Notes under the pieces: generated by a model | What the model was told of the DNA's origin: nothing | The model's database searches: none | Seen by the model: only the letters and a program-made list of their open reading frames with translations | Translations under genes and position numbers: made by a program | In this document: piece by piece, positions 45,770 through 55,576 of the stretch | How positions within the stretch are numbered: position 1 is the stretch's first letter | Layout of the letters: each line of letters opens with the position of its first letter | Assembly: GCF_019428685.1 (NCBI RefSeq) | Contig: NZ_CP080096.1 | Location: forward strand, 248,001-312,000 | Direction: 5' to 3' | Length of the DNA stretch: 64,000 bases | DNA from: Paraburkholderia edwinii | Lineage (GTDB): Bacteria > Pseudomonadota > Gammaproteobacteria > Burkholderiales > Burkholderiaceae

Positions 45770-47581
45770 ATGGATCGCCGACGCTTTCTCTCACTGTCTA
45801 CGTTTTATACGGTCGCCATAGCAACCAGCATGGTCTCGGCCTGTGGCGACGACGATGGCGATGGAAGCGGCAGTACCGCTCCGTCAATGCCCATGGGCAC
45901 ATTCGCATTTGCTGAAGGCGTGGCAAGCGGCGATCCACGCGATACATCGGCCGTGTTCTGGACGCGTTGCACATGGGGAAGCGAAGCGACATCGCAGGGC
46001 TCCGCTTCACTCACGCTTCAGGTGTCGACGGCGCAAGACTTCTCGCAACTCGTCGCGAGCGTTCCGCTGACCGCTGTGCCCGACTTCGACTGGACCGTGC
46101 GAGTCAAGGTTACTGGCCTCGCGCCGAAGACGAACTATTTCTACCGCTTTATCGCGGGCAGCGATGTCAGCGCGACAGGCGCAATGCGCACTGCGCCATC
46201 GCCAGGCGAAGCCAACGCTCAGGTTCGCTTCGCATGGATGACATGTCAGGACTGGAACGCGAACCACTGGCAGGCGATGACGTTGCTCGCGGCCGAATCC
46301 GATCTCGACTTCCTGGTGCACGTTGGCGACTATATCTACGAGACCGTCGGCAAGGGCGCCGAGCCCGATCCTGTCGAGCCCGCGCATCCGGCGCTAAGCG
46401 TTCCCGATGGATTGCCGCGGCCCGAAGGCGGCACATACGCGAATACGCTCAACGATTTCCGCTCGCTTTACCGCACTTACCGAAGCGATGCGCGCCTGCA
46501 GGCCCTACACGCGCGCTTTGCGATGATCGCGGTCTGGGACGATCACGAATTCTCTGACGACTGCTGGCAAGACCACCAGACCTACACGAACGAAAACAAA
46601 CAGGAAACGCAGCGGCGCCGCAATGCGACGCAAGCGTGGGCGGAGTATCTGCCGGTCGACTGGGGCGACGTTTCGTTCGATCCAAACAATCCGGGCTTCG
46701 AAAATATCCGTATTTACCGCGACTTTCACTTCGGTACGCTCATGCATCTGGTCATGACCGACGAACGGCTATTCCGAGACGATCACACGGTCAGCGAAGC
46801 GGCAATCGCTCAAAGCCTTGGGCATGATCCGGTGAACGGCAACGATATGGTCGGCTCGCGCTACTCGGTGCCGCAAACCGTGCTTGCACAGTTCGAAGCC
46901 CAGGACACGCAGCGGCTCGGCCGCCCGCCATCGATGCTCGGCCCCGAGCAAACGCAATGGTGGAAGGACACACTGCTCGCATCGACGTCGATCTGGAAAA
47001 TCTGGGGCAACGAAGTGATGATGAACCGGCTATGGGTCGATCTCGGCTCGATCATACCCGGCTCGGCTAACGGCACCATCATCGTCGATGCGGATTCGTG
47101 GGACGGCTATCCGTCGCATAAGGCCGATCTGCTTTCGTTCATCAAGACGCAGAACATCACCAACGTCGTCGCGATTACTGGCGACCTGCATGCGTTTCAG
47201 GCCGGCGTGGTGCGCGATCAGCCAGACCCTTCGGTCGGCACGCCGGTGCTCGTCGATCTGATGACGGCGGGCATCAGCAGCCGCACGTTTTTCACCGACA
47301 TCGTGCTCGGCACGCTCGGTTCGCAGTTCGGCTCGCTGTTCCAGTTTCCGCAGCTGGTCGACGACTTTTTCGGCCGCAACAATCCCGATCTCATCTATCA
47401 GGATAACGATGGCCTCGGCTATGCGTCGGCGACGGTCACACCGGCACAGCTCGTGGTTATCTTCAACAAGGTCAAGCCGCTCAACAATGATGGCACCGCG
47501 CCGTCGCCACCGCTTGCCAAGCGCACGCGGATCACAATCAATAGCGGTTCGGTGGCTCTTACCGTCGAAGACAATGTATGA
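45770..47581 (+). CDS. Alkaline phosphatase D (PhoD-like), Tat lipoprotein
   Basis: A 603-residue PhoD-like metallophosphatase. The N-terminus MDRRRFLSLSTF holds a twin-arginine motif and is followed by a possible lipobox (MVSAC). The N-terminal beta domain starts after a Gly/Asp-rich linker. Active-site motifs are GDYIYE, WDDHEFSDDCW and GDLHAFQ, where metal ligands are expected. It hydrolyses phosphodiesters and monoesters outside the cytoplasm. It stands alone, and no Pho box was identified. Phosphate control is therefore not shown here. It is convergent with an AraC gene 26 bp away. Confidence 0.9.
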   Translation: MDRRRFLSLSTFYTVAIATSMVSACGDDDGDGSGSTAPSMPMGTFAFAEGVASGDPRDTSAVFWTRCTWGSEATSQGSASLTLQVSTAQDFSQLVASVPLTAVPDFDWTVRVKVTGLAPKTNYFYRFIAGSDVSATGAMRTAPSPGEANAQVRFAWMTCQDWNANHWQAMTLLAAESDLDFLVHVGDYIYETVGKGAEPDPVEPAHPALSVPDGLPRPEGGTYANTLNDFRSLYRTYRSDARLQALHARFAMIAVWDDHEFSDDCWQDHQTYTNENKQETQRRRNATQAWAEYLPVDWGDVSFDPNNPGFENIRIYRDFHFGTLMHLVMTDERLFRDDHTVSEAAIAQSLGHDPVNGNDMVGSRYSVPQTVLAQFEAQDTQRLGRPPSMLGPEQTQWWKDTLLASTSIWKIWGNEVMMNRLWVDLGSIIPGSANGTIIVDADSWDGYPSHKADLLSFIKTQNITNVVAITGDLHAFQAGVVRDQPDPSVGTPVLVDLMTAGISSRTFFTDIVLGTLGSQFGSLFQFPQLVDDFFGRNNPDLIYQDNDGLGYASATVTPAQLVVIFNKVKPLNNDGTAPSPPLAKRTRITINSGSVALTVEDNV

Positions 47582-47607
47582 GCCTTGCTTGCGCCTGTTC
47601 GAGGCTG

Positions 47608-48594
47608 CTACGAGCCACCCGTTTTTCGACGCGTCTCGCGCGGTGTCGTGCCGTACTGCTGTTTGAACGCACGGCTGAAATGCGCGGCATTGACAAATCC
47701 GCATTGCGACGCGACTTCGGTCATACGCAAGCCGGCTTGCGGTTCGCTTAGCAATGCACGCGCTCGCTCGAGACGCAGTTGCCAGAGAAAGCGCATCACC
47801 GACGTGCCGGAATTCGTAAACATCTTCGACAGATGACCGGGCGACACGCCAATCGCATGTGCGATCGCTTGCACGTCGATTCTTTCGTTGCCGATATTTC
47901 TTTCCATGAAGCGCTTTGCTTTGGAAAGCACGACTTCAGGGCTGCGGATGCGCTTAGGCGCCGTCGGATCGCCCGCGACCAGAATCGACATCAGGTCGAT
48001 CAGATGTTCGGCGACGTGCGCGCGATTCGCGGCGCTCATGCCGCGGCCGTGTTCAGCGGTCGATTCAAGCAGTCCTCTTAGCAATCGAACCTCAGGCGCC
48101 GCAGGGTCTGCGACAAACATGCTGTGGTCGCAAAGGCGTATGCCCCTTTGCTCCAGGGCGCTGCGAGGCACGCGAACCGACATGCCTGCCGCGTCCGCGG
48201 ACATGGTCTGTGTGAATCTGCGCCTCGGGTCGAGCAGAAGCATCGCCCCTTCGGTCAGATGCAGCCGCACGCCCGACTGCTCGATATCGAGGACGCCTCT
48301 CTGGATAATCCTCACCACCACCATTTCGTTGCGCCAGTTGTTGTACGTCGGCTCGGGCATCCATGTCCATTCCTGCGCCGATGCTTCGCCGGCCCCAAAG
48401 CGCAATTGGCCCATAAACCAATAGGTCTTGCTCAACGTCGTCGGGCGGGAGTCCGCAAATTCGCATTCCATGCTCCAGTACGTTCTGACGAGATCCCGCC
48501 ACTCGTCGGGCGTGACCGACGGTACGTCAGTAATAATTCTTGTTGTGCTTCGTGATGCGTGGAAGTCGGTGGAGGTATTCGCTTCGTAGGACAT
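47608..48594 (-). CDS. AraC-family regulator with AraC-binding-like N-domain (paralogue group A)
   Basis: A 328-residue regulator. It starts with DEWRDLVRTYWSMECEF and has a cupin-like ligand core and the double helix-turn-helix (VQAIAHAIGVSPGHLSKMF, TEVASQCGFVNAAHFSRAF). It is a clear paralogue of the proteins at 12922 and 56814. No adjacent structural gene on the same strand suggests a target. The DUF6597-AraC gene lies 46 bp upstream in the same direction and could be in one transcript. Confidence 0.88.
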   Translation of the reverse strand: MSYEANTSTDFHASRSTTRIITDVPSVTPDEWRDLVRTYWSMECEFADSRPTTLSKTYWFMGQLRFGAGEASAQEWTWMPEPTYNNWRNEMVVVRIIQRGVLDIEQSGVRLHLTEGAMLLLDPRRRFTQTMSADAAGMSVRVPRSALEQRGIRLCDHSMFVADPAAPEVRLLRGLLESTAEHGRGMSAANRAHVAEHLIDLMSILVAGDPTAPKRIRSPEVVLSKAKRFMERNIGNERIDVQAIAHAIGVSPGHLSKMFTNSGTSVMRFLWQLRLERARALLSEPQAGLRMTEVASQCGFVNAAHFSRAFKQQYGTTPRETRRKTGGS

Positions 48595-48640
48595 AGCTTC
48601 ATTTCTTCAGCTGATGCGCATGCGCGCGACGCCCGCCACT

Positions 48641-49540
48641 TTAGCGGGGTAGAACATCAAATGCTTGAAGTTTTCGGACTTCGGTGCAATCCGGACGGAC
48701 GATAAACGGCGCGCCGGCCGCGGGGCCCGACACCGCGCATAGCGGATTGGCAAAAAAGTGGGATGGGGACTCGCCGACCAGTGCCCTGAACTCGCGCACA
48801 AGATGCGCCTGGTCCGCGAGGCCGCACGCATAGGCAATCTGCGCCCATGTAAAACCGCGCTGGCGCAGTCCGATTATTTTCTCGACGCGCGCGAGCCGTG
48901 CGAAGTTTTTGGGCGACGTGCCGAACACCGCGTGAAACATACGGCCCAGATGCCGCGTGCTCGTGCCGATTTCGGCAGCCAGTTCGGCGATCCTCAGCAT
49001 TGGATCGTCACGCAGGCGCACCGCGACGTGCTGCGCGGCCGAATCCGCCGCCGCGGGCCTCAGTCGCCGCAACAGGAACTTCTCGACCGCGGCGGCGCGT
49101 TCCGCGCTCGTGTGCGCTGCAGCAACCGCTTCGTCGCATGTGGTCACCACGCTTTGGCCGAAGAAGTCGACGAGCGAACGGTTCGCATTGGCGAATTCGC
49201 CCAGGGACCCGTCGATAATACGTCTTGCCGATTCCGGTTTGATCGCCACGACGATCACGCCAAGCGCGCCCGTTGGGCGCAGCGTGACGGGCGCATCGCG
49301 AATCTGCGTGACGAATTTCGCAGGCAGTTCGCACTGGCCTTGCTGGCAACGGACCGGAGCGCGATAGCGCCCGACCAGCAGCAGCGGTGTGCCCGGCGCC
49401 TGACTGATCGTCAAAGCGCGGGCGATGTCCGCATCGGGAATGTCCCAATCCCAGATCGAATCGACCACGTCGGCGAGTGCCGGCGGCCGATAGCAATGGA
49501 AGAATTGCGAGGAAAAAAGGGGAGTCGAGCGCTCCGTCAT
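48641..49540 (-). CDS. AraC-family regulator with DUF6597-like N-domain
   Basis: A 299-residue regulator of a different branch. The N-terminal domain (QFFHCYRPPALADVVDSIWDWD to GVIVVAIKPESARRI) resembles the DUF6597 fold fused to AraC domains. The C-terminus holds LRIAELAAEIGTSTRHLGRMF and WAQIAYACGLADQAHLVREF. It is divergent from the FUSC exporter gene with 221 bp between them, so it may control that exporter. The effector is unknown. Confidence 0.85.
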   Translation of the reverse strand: MTERSTPLFSSQFFHCYRPPALADVVDSIWDWDIPDADIARALTISQAPGTPLLLVGRYRAPVRCQQGQCELPAKFVTQIRDAPVTLRPTGALGVIVVAIKPESARRIIDGSLGEFANANRSLVDFFGQSVVTTCDEAVAAAHTSAERAAAVEKFLLRRLRPAAADSAAQHVAVRLRDDPMLRIAELAAEIGTSTRHLGRMFHAVFGTSPKNFARLARVEKIIGLRQRGFTWAQIAYACGLADQAHLVREFRALVGESPSHFFANPLCAVSGPAAGAPFIVRPDCTEVRKLQAFDVLPR

Positions 49541-49761
49541 TGTCTTGCATCGGTACGCCGGGTTCGATTGCGGCGCCGTGTGGGAAATGAACGGTTAATC
49601 ATAGTTCAGATGGCTTTCAGGCGTTCGGATGTGCGCTAAACGCTTGTGGATGAAGGGCAAGAGATTTTTAATCTACCTTGTGTGCCGTGCGGATCCAAAC
49701 CCTGACGGTACATGATTTATCGGCTCGCTCGCTGCTAATTGGCTGCTGACCCGCACATTCC

Positions 49762-51822
49762 ATGTGGACGCCCTCTCGCAGTCTTCTGACCTACTCCGGC
49801 CGCGTTGCGCTGGCGGCAACGCTCGGGCTGATCGTTTCAATCCTGATCGGTCTGCACGAGCCGCATTGGGCCGCATGGACCGTCGTTTCCGTCGGCAATG
49901 CCGTACGCGGCGACGGTCTGCTCAAGTCGCTTTACCGCGCGATCGGTACGGCCGTCGGTGCGCCTGTAGGCGTGCTGCTGATCTTCGTCGCGCACGGTAA
50001 CGAGCCCTTGCTGGTCGGCTTGCTCGCCGTCTGGCTTGCCGTGTGCGTTTATGTGGGTATCTCGATGCGCAATTACCGCGCTTACGCGGCGGTGCTGGCC
50101 GGCTATAGCGCGGCTATTATCGCGATGTCGTTGATCGGCGAAAGCGGAAAGTTGCTTGAGATCGGCGCGGACCGCTGCATCGGCATTTTCATCGGCATCG
50201 CCTGTGCGCTGCTCGTGCTGCTTTTGTCGCGCGATGCGCAAAGCGGTCGCGCCAATCGACGGATCCGGCATGCCATTGCCACAGCCTGCGCATGGTGTGC
50301 GGACCGGCTTGCTGGTCTGCCGCGCGCGCGGGCCGCGGACGGCGTCAGCCCGCAACGGCTGCGCGGACAACTGATCGATATTCTTGGGCTCGACGGCGCC
50401 GTGCACAGCGCGGCCGCCGAGTCGCCGGCGTTGTGGAGACGCACGAGCCGTTTGCACGGTGTCGTGTCCGCGCTGGTCGATCTGCTTGTCGTGTCGCGAG
50501 GCGTCGAGCGGAATATCGAACAGGGCGCCAGGACACACAACGAGATAAGCGGCGAGATCGATGATGCCGTTGCTGAAGCCGCTAAATTGCTCGCTTCCGT
50601 ATCCGGTGCGCTGCGCAGCGATGAACCGGATGACATCGAAAAGCTCGAGCGGCTTCGCGGGGAAACACAGGTATTGCGCGCGCGGCTCGCGTCCGTTCGG
50701 GCCGGCAATGTGCGCGAACGCCGACGCCTTGATCTGCTAACAGCGCTTTTGGGCGCAGCGGAAGCCACAATGCGAACCTATGCCGCTCTAACCGGCGCGC
50801 AAGACGACAACGATACAACGAGCTATCCTGCGCCCGTCTACGCGGTCAATCGCAGCTACGCGCTAGCCGCCGCACTACGCGCGGGGTGTACGTTACTGCT
50901 CGCCGGCGCGATCTGGGTCGCCACCGGTTGGCACAGCGGCCCTTTGCTTGTCGCATTTACGGCGGTTGCCATTTCGCTATTCGCGATCCGTCCCAATCCG
51001 TTGGATACGGCATTCGACTTTGTTGCTTCAGGCTCCGTCGGCGCCGGCATAGCGGTGCTGTTCTATGCGACAGTTACGCCGCACATTTCGCATGCAATCG
51101 GCGTGGCGCTTGCGGAAGGCGCGATGGTCTTTGTTGCCGTTGCGCTCGCCTCCATGCTTTCGAATGCGTTCTGGGCATCAGGCTTCTGCATGCTGTTCCT
51201 CGCCATCACCGATCCGACCGCACTTGCGGGTACGACGGCAAGCGCTGTGAGCACGCACGCGCTAGGCGCTGTTGCAGGCGGCGTGCTGGCCGCGCTCGCG
51301 TATCGCGTTGTGCCATCGCGCCCCGTCGAGAACCGGTGGCGCAAACAACATCTCGAACAAACGGTGCACGCCATCACGGGCCTGATCGCTTTGCCCTTCG
51401 AACCGCGCATCGCCAGCACGCATCATGCGTGGCAAACCCACAGCCTCGATACGCTGATGCGACTCGCCCTACCCGCCGCATCGGAAACGGATATCGACGA
51501 GTGCGTAACGTGGATCGAGATTGGCGTCGAGCTGATCAAGCTGCAGGACGAGCTGCGTGCCGATGCCGCGTTACTGCCGCCGGGAGTCAGAAAGACGATC
51601 GACTCGTTGTTCGAAGAACTCAGGAATGGCAAACCGCGAACGTGGCACTCCACGGTGGCTTCAGCCGATGCCGAACTGAACGAAGTACAAGCGGTGCAAA
51701 ATGACCCGCTTCCTGCAGATCAGACAGTGTTGAGTATTCGCATGCGCGTAGCGGAACTGACCGCACTGCTGAGGCGCGTTGATGCGAACACGGCAACAAC
51801 GGAAATGCAAACGGTCAGTTGA
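49762..51822 (+). CDS. FUSC-family membrane transporter (aromatic acid exporter type)
   Basis: A 686-residue inner-membrane protein with two hydrophobic halves. Helices at about residues 15-130 (VALAATLGLIVSILIGL onward) and 375-500 are separated by about 230 mostly helical, cytoplasmic residues. This is the duplicated layout of the FUSC/YccS/AaeB group, which exports aromatic acids and similar toxic compounds. No adaptor gene of the AaeA type is next to it, unlike AaeAB systems. ATG 49762 is the start. It is divergent from the DUF6597-AraC regulator. Confidence 0.86.
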   Translation: MWTPSRSLLTYSGRVALAATLGLIVSILIGLHEPHWAAWTVVSVGNAVRGDGLLKSLYRAIGTAVGAPVGVLLIFVAHGNEPLLVGLLAVWLAVCVYVGISMRNYRAYAAVLAGYSAAIIAMSLIGESGKLLEIGADRCIGIFIGIACALLVLLLSRDAQSGRANRRIRHAIATACAWCADRLAGLPRARAADGVSPQRLRGQLIDILGLDGAVHSAAAESPALWRRTSRLHGVVSALVDLLVVSRGVERNIEQGARTHNEISGEIDDAVAEAAKLLASVSGALRSDEPDDIEKLERLRGETQVLRARLASVRAGNVRERRRLDLLTALLGAAEATMRTYAALTGAQDDNDTTSYPAPVYAVNRSYALAAALRAGCTLLLAGAIWVATGWHSGPLLVAFTAVAISLFAIRPNPLDTAFDFVASGSVGAGIAVLFYATVTPHISHAIGVALAEGAMVFVAVALASMLSNAFWASGFCMLFLAITDPTALAGTTASAVSTHALGAVAGGVLAALAYRVVPSRPVENRWRKQHLEQTVHAITGLIALPFEPRIASTHHAWQTHSLDTLMRLALPAASETDIDECVTWIEIGVELIKLQDELRADAALLPPGVRKTIDSLFEELRNGKPRTWHSTVASADAELNEVQAVQNDPLPADQTVLSIRMRVAELTALLRRVDANTATTEMQTVS

Positions 51823-51874
51823 CGATCGCTCCGCTTCCGTTGAATTCGCGCCTCGCCTGATCTATCAGCCAACT

Positions 51875-53119
51875 TTAAAGATCGAAGCCCATTTGCAAGT
51901 GTCCATCTCTCGTTAGATCTTCCGCCGTCGCGCGTCCGACGAAATCCACTTCGAAATGATCGCCCGGAAAATCAGGCGGACTTTTGCCATCGATAAAGCT
52001 CGGCAGTTGCCGTTTCAGATAAGCATCGTTTTTCGCGCAGTTCGGCGCCGACGCGATGTACATCACATTGCTATAGCCCTTGCCCCGATGCGCATCCTCG
52101 ACCGCGTGAATCACGTCGCTGTGCCAGAACACCGTGTCGCCCGCCTGCATCAGCGGAATCGACGAAAGCGCATGGAACAGCGGCGCGTGATATTCGGACT
52201 TGATCGATAGCGCGCGCCCCGGCATCGCGCCGCATAGATCGTCGTCGGCCACATCGTCCTGAAGCGCGCGCAATAAAACGTAGACCATCGAGTTCGCCAT
52301 CGGCACGAGCTGCAATGTGCCGTCGCCGGGGCCTTGCGGCGTCAGCGCGGTCCATCCCTGGAAGGTGCGGAACATCGAGCAGACCGCCGGCGACGGAATT
52401 TCTTCGACATCGGTTCGCCATGCCGCGTCGAACGGGTCGTAATTGCGCCAATTGCCCGAGAACACGTGGCGATAGACCTTGCGGAAATTAGGCTCGATCC
52501 ACCGCTCGACCGATCCTCCGTCGCAATGCGCCGAAAGCCCTAGCGATTCCGAGCCCGGCGGCCTGCGCCGCAGGCGGTCCGCATAAACCGGCACGCGGTC
52601 CGGGTCGAAATGCACGCGGCCTTCGCTTTGTGCGCGCCAAAGCCGGTTCAGAAAGACGCGCGCTTGCGTCAGCGCCGGCGATTGCCTGGCGAGCACTTGC
52701 GGCTTCGACCAGTACACACCGTAAATCTGCGGCTTGCTCGATGCAAGCTGACCGAAGTACTTGTCTTCCGCGCGGTTCATCAGCTTTGCGTCGAGGTGGT
52801 TGCGCTCGACGTATTCTGCAATGTCGTGATCCCATTGCTCGACGAGCGAGCGATCGAACACCTTGCGAATCACGCACGCGCCGCGCGCCTTGACGAGCGC
52901 AATCTGCTCCGCGCCGACACGGTTCGCAACGATGTCTTCGAACTGAATCTCGGGAATCACCGGCTCGCCGCGGTCGCGCAGCCGCGCGATGTGCTGAGCC
53001 TCTTTCTCGATCGCCGCTTCGACGTCGGCGAATACCGCGCGATAGTTGGGCAGCGCTTCGCGCAGCTCCCGCTTCGCGGTCCTGATTGCTGCCGGCAGGT
53101 CGTCGATTTGCAATGCCAT
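51875..53119 (-). CDS. DUF1479 family protein (YbiU-like, Fe(II)/2-oxoglutarate oxygenase fold)
   Basis: A 414-residue protein of the DUF1479 family, close in length to E. coli YbiU. Candidate iron ligands are the HxD-like SAHCDGGSVERW and the distal histidine of WHSDVIHAVED, as in 2-oxoglutarate-dependent oxygenases. The physiological substrate of the family is unknown. ATG 53119 is chosen because GGAG stands about 8 nt before it. It is divergent from an AraC gene with 99 bp between, so regulation by that protein is likely. Confidence 0.87.
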   Translation of the reverse strand: MALQIDDLPAAIRTAKRELREALPNYRAVFADVEAAIEKEAQHIARLRDRGEPVIPEIQFEDIVANRVGAEQIALVKARGACVIRKVFDRSLVEQWDHDIAEYVERNHLDAKLMNRAEDKYFGQLASSKPQIYGVYWSKPQVLARQSPALTQARVFLNRLWRAQSEGRVHFDPDRVPVYADRLRRRPPGSESLGLSAHCDGGSVERWIEPNFRKVYRHVFSGNWRNYDPFDAAWRTDVEEIPSPAVCSMFRTFQGWTALTPQGPGDGTLQLVPMANSMVYVLLRALQDDVADDDLCGAMPGRALSIKSEYHAPLFHALSSIPLMQAGDTVFWHSDVIHAVEDAHRGKGYSNVMYIASAPNCAKNDAYLKRQLPSFIDGKSPPDFPGDHFEVDFVGRATAEDLTRDGHLQMGFDL

Positions 53120-53218
53120 TTCACTATCTCCGTGGAGTGATAGGGGTTGCATTGGAGCGTACGTCAGCGCCGGCCACGCGAGTGATACTATCGGGTCAAT
53201 GTTTTTGCAGATTCAGCC

Positions 53219-54163
53219 ATGAAAGCAACATACGAACACGTGGAGTTCGGCGATAGCCGCTCGGTGCGGGTTTACCATCGGCGGCTGCCGCGAATTCCGT
53301 TCGAATGGCACCATCATCCTGAGTACGAACTGACCTTGACGATGAATAGTCAGGGCAAGCGGTATATCGGCGATTCAGTCGCCGTCTATGGCGCGGACGA
53401 CCTCGTGCTCGTTCCGCCGAATCTGCCGCATACATGGGCATCGAATCGTTCAATCGACACAACGGATCCGCAGGTTGCAATCGTCGTATGGTTCGACGGC
53501 GCGTGGGTGCGCCGCCTCGCGGACGTCTGCCCGGAATACGCCAGCTTGCGCAATTTGTTGCGCCGCGCCGCATGCGGACTTTCATTCGCAGAAGGCGCCG
53601 GCGCGCACATGCGCAAACAGCTGGACCGCCTGCTTTCCAGCGATCCGCGCGAACGGCTTAAAGCGGTACTCGATGTGTTGTACGGGTTATCGGAGTTGCC
53701 GGCCACACCGCTCGCATCGCCAAGCGCTTTTGACGCCAGAACAGGTACGCCCTCCGGCCATGAGCCCGACCAGCTCAATCGCGTCCTCGCGTTGATCGAC
53801 ACACAATTCGCGCATCCGTTGCGGCTTGCAACGCTTGCGAAAGCATCGGGTCTTTCGGAGCGGTCGCTCACGCGGCATTTCGTACAGCATATGGGCGAAA
53901 GCGTGGGCCGCTATATCACGCGAGTTCGAATTGGCCACGCTTGCCGGATGTTGACGGACACGCAAATGCCGATATCGGTGATCGCCGCGCGCTCAGGGTT
54001 TTCGAACGTGGCGAATTTCAATCGCCAGTTCAAGACTTCAAGGCAGTTGACGCCTGCTGCATACCGGCAGCAGTTTGCCGGCACGCGCCGCGCTGAGGAC
54101 GAAATGGCGCCAGCTTTGACTGAACGCTCGCCGTCGCTTCAACGAAAGGCAGCACGCGCCTAA
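53219..54163 (+). CDS. AraC-family regulator with cupin N-domain
   Basis: A 314-residue regulator. The N-terminal cupin has PFEWHHHPEYELTL and the following GDDLVLVPPNLPHTW-like stretch. The double helix-turn-helix includes LATLAKASGLSERSLTRHF and ISVIAARSGFSNVANFNRQF. This is the type that controls sugar or catabolic genes. It is divergent from the DUF1479 gene and convergent with the MHS transporter gene, and probably controls the former. Confidence 0.88.
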   Translation: MKATYEHVEFGDSRSVRVYHRRLPRIPFEWHHHPEYELTLTMNSQGKRYIGDSVAVYGADDLVLVPPNLPHTWASNRSIDTTDPQVAIVVWFDGAWVRRLADVCPEYASLRNLLRRAACGLSFAEGAGAHMRKQLDRLLSSDPRERLKAVLDVLYGLSELPATPLASPSAFDARTGTPSGHEPDQLNRVLALIDTQFAHPLRLATLAKASGLSERSLTRHFVQHMGESVGRYITRVRIGHACRMLTDTQMPISVIAARSGFSNVANFNRQFKTSRQLTPAAYRQQFAGTRRAEDEMAPALTERSPSLQRKAARA

Positions 54164-54216
54164 ATCGCTAAACGCTGCCTGGCTGGTGCGCTTTAGGTCA
54201 AGCGTCGCTTACGCGC

Positions 54217-55533
54217 TTAGCGTGTCTTCATCTTCCACGCCACGAGCACCGACAACAGGCAGCCTATCGCCATATACGCCGCGACCGGATGCCACGAGCC
54301 ACCCGCCATATTGACCAGCGCCACCGCGACAAACGGCGTAAAGCCGCCGCCCACCACACTGGCCACCTGATAGCCGACACCCGCGCCGCTATAGCGAAAC
54401 TCGGTGCCGAAGAGTTGCGTGAACATCGGCTGCTGCACGCTCACCACCATGTCGTGCGCGACATTCGCGAGCATCACGGAAAACAACACGATCCATGGCG
54501 TCGCATGCCGATCGAGTGCGACGAAGAACGGCACAGCCGACAGCATGCCGATCGCAGCCCCGGTGATATAGACGCGGCGACGGCCGAAACGATCGGCCGC
54601 CATGGCAAAGAGCGGAATTGTCACGATGCTGACTGCACCGACGAGCAGCGCGATGTTCAGAAAGAACTGCCGCGGCATGCCGAGATTCATTGTCGAATAG
54701 CTCAACGCAAACGCCGTGACGATATACATCGTGAACAATTCGGCAAGCCGCAACGCGATAATCAGCAGGAAGGCCTTGGGGTTCTGACGCAGCGCTTCGA
54801 AAATCGGCAGGCGCGCGCGGCGATGCGCCTTCTCGACCCGCTCGACGAACTCCTGCGATTCCTCCATGCTCGAGCGCACCCATAGTCCGACGAGCACCAG
54901 CACGATGCTCAGGACGAACGGAATGCGCCAGCCCCATGCTCTGAACGCCGCGTCATCGAGTGTCATCGTGAGGATCGAGACAATGCCGGTGGCGAGAATC
55001 AGGCCGACGCCGTAGCCGACCTGCACGCCGCTGCTATAGAACGCCTTCTGTTTTTCAGGCGCGCTTTCGACGGCCATCAATGCGGCGCCGCCCCATTCGC
55101 CGCCCACCGCGAATCCTTGAATGGCGCGCAACAGCACCAGCAACGCAGGCGCCCACCAGCCGATCGACGCAAACCCCGGCAGCACGCCGATCAAGGCAGT
55201 CGACAAACCCATCATCGTGACGGTGAGCACTAACATGCGCTTGCGCCCAAGCCAGTCGCCGTAGTGGCCGAACACGAAGCCGCCCAGCGGCCGGAACAGA
55301 AATCCGACACCGAACGTGCCGAACGCCGCAAGCGTGCCCATTGCCGGGCTCACCTTCGGAAAGAACTCCGTATTGAAGATCAGCGCGGCGACGATGCCGT
55401 AAAGCAGAAAGTCGTACCAGTCGACCACCGCGCCGATAAAGCTGCCGAACGCGGCCTTGCGCGCACGGCTTTTCGCATAATCGCCTGATGCTGAAACGTC
55501 TTGAGTGTCCCGGGTATCGATCGCTGAGGTCAT
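54217..55533 (-). CDS. MFS metabolite:proton symporter, MHS family (ProP/ShiA-like)
   Basis: A 438-residue transporter with twelve predicted helices. The family signatures are the N-terminal ARKAAFGSFIGAVVDWYDFL, the RPLGGFVFGHYGDWLGRK loop between helices 2 and 3, and the GGEWGGAALMAVE stretch in helix 5. It imports an organic acid, betaine or similar metabolite with protons. It lies 43 bp downstream of the ThuA-like hypothetical on the same strand, and the two may form an operon for uptake and use of one compound. Confidence 0.9.
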   Translation of the reverse strand: MTSAIDTRDTQDVSASGDYAKSRARKAAFGSFIGAVVDWYDFLLYGIVAALIFNTEFFPKVSPAMGTLAAFGTFGVGFLFRPLGGFVFGHYGDWLGRKRMLVLTVTMMGLSTALIGVLPGFASIGWWAPALLVLLRAIQGFAVGGEWGGAALMAVESAPEKQKAFYSSGVQVGYGVGLILATGIVSILTMTLDDAAFRAWGWRIPFVLSIVLVLVGLWVRSSMEESQEFVERVEKAHRRARLPIFEALRQNPKAFLLIIALRLAELFTMYIVTAFALSYSTMNLGMPRQFFLNIALLVGAVSIVTIPLFAMAADRFGRRRVYITGAAIGMLSAVPFFVALDRHATPWIVLFSVMLANVAHDMVVSVQQPMFTQLFGTEFRYSGAGVGYQVASVVGGGFTPFVAVALVNMAGGSWHPVAAYMAIGCLLSVLVAWKMKTR

Positions 55534-55576
55534 TGGATCCCTTTCACGAGATTCTTCTAGCGGTGGGTGAAATGCC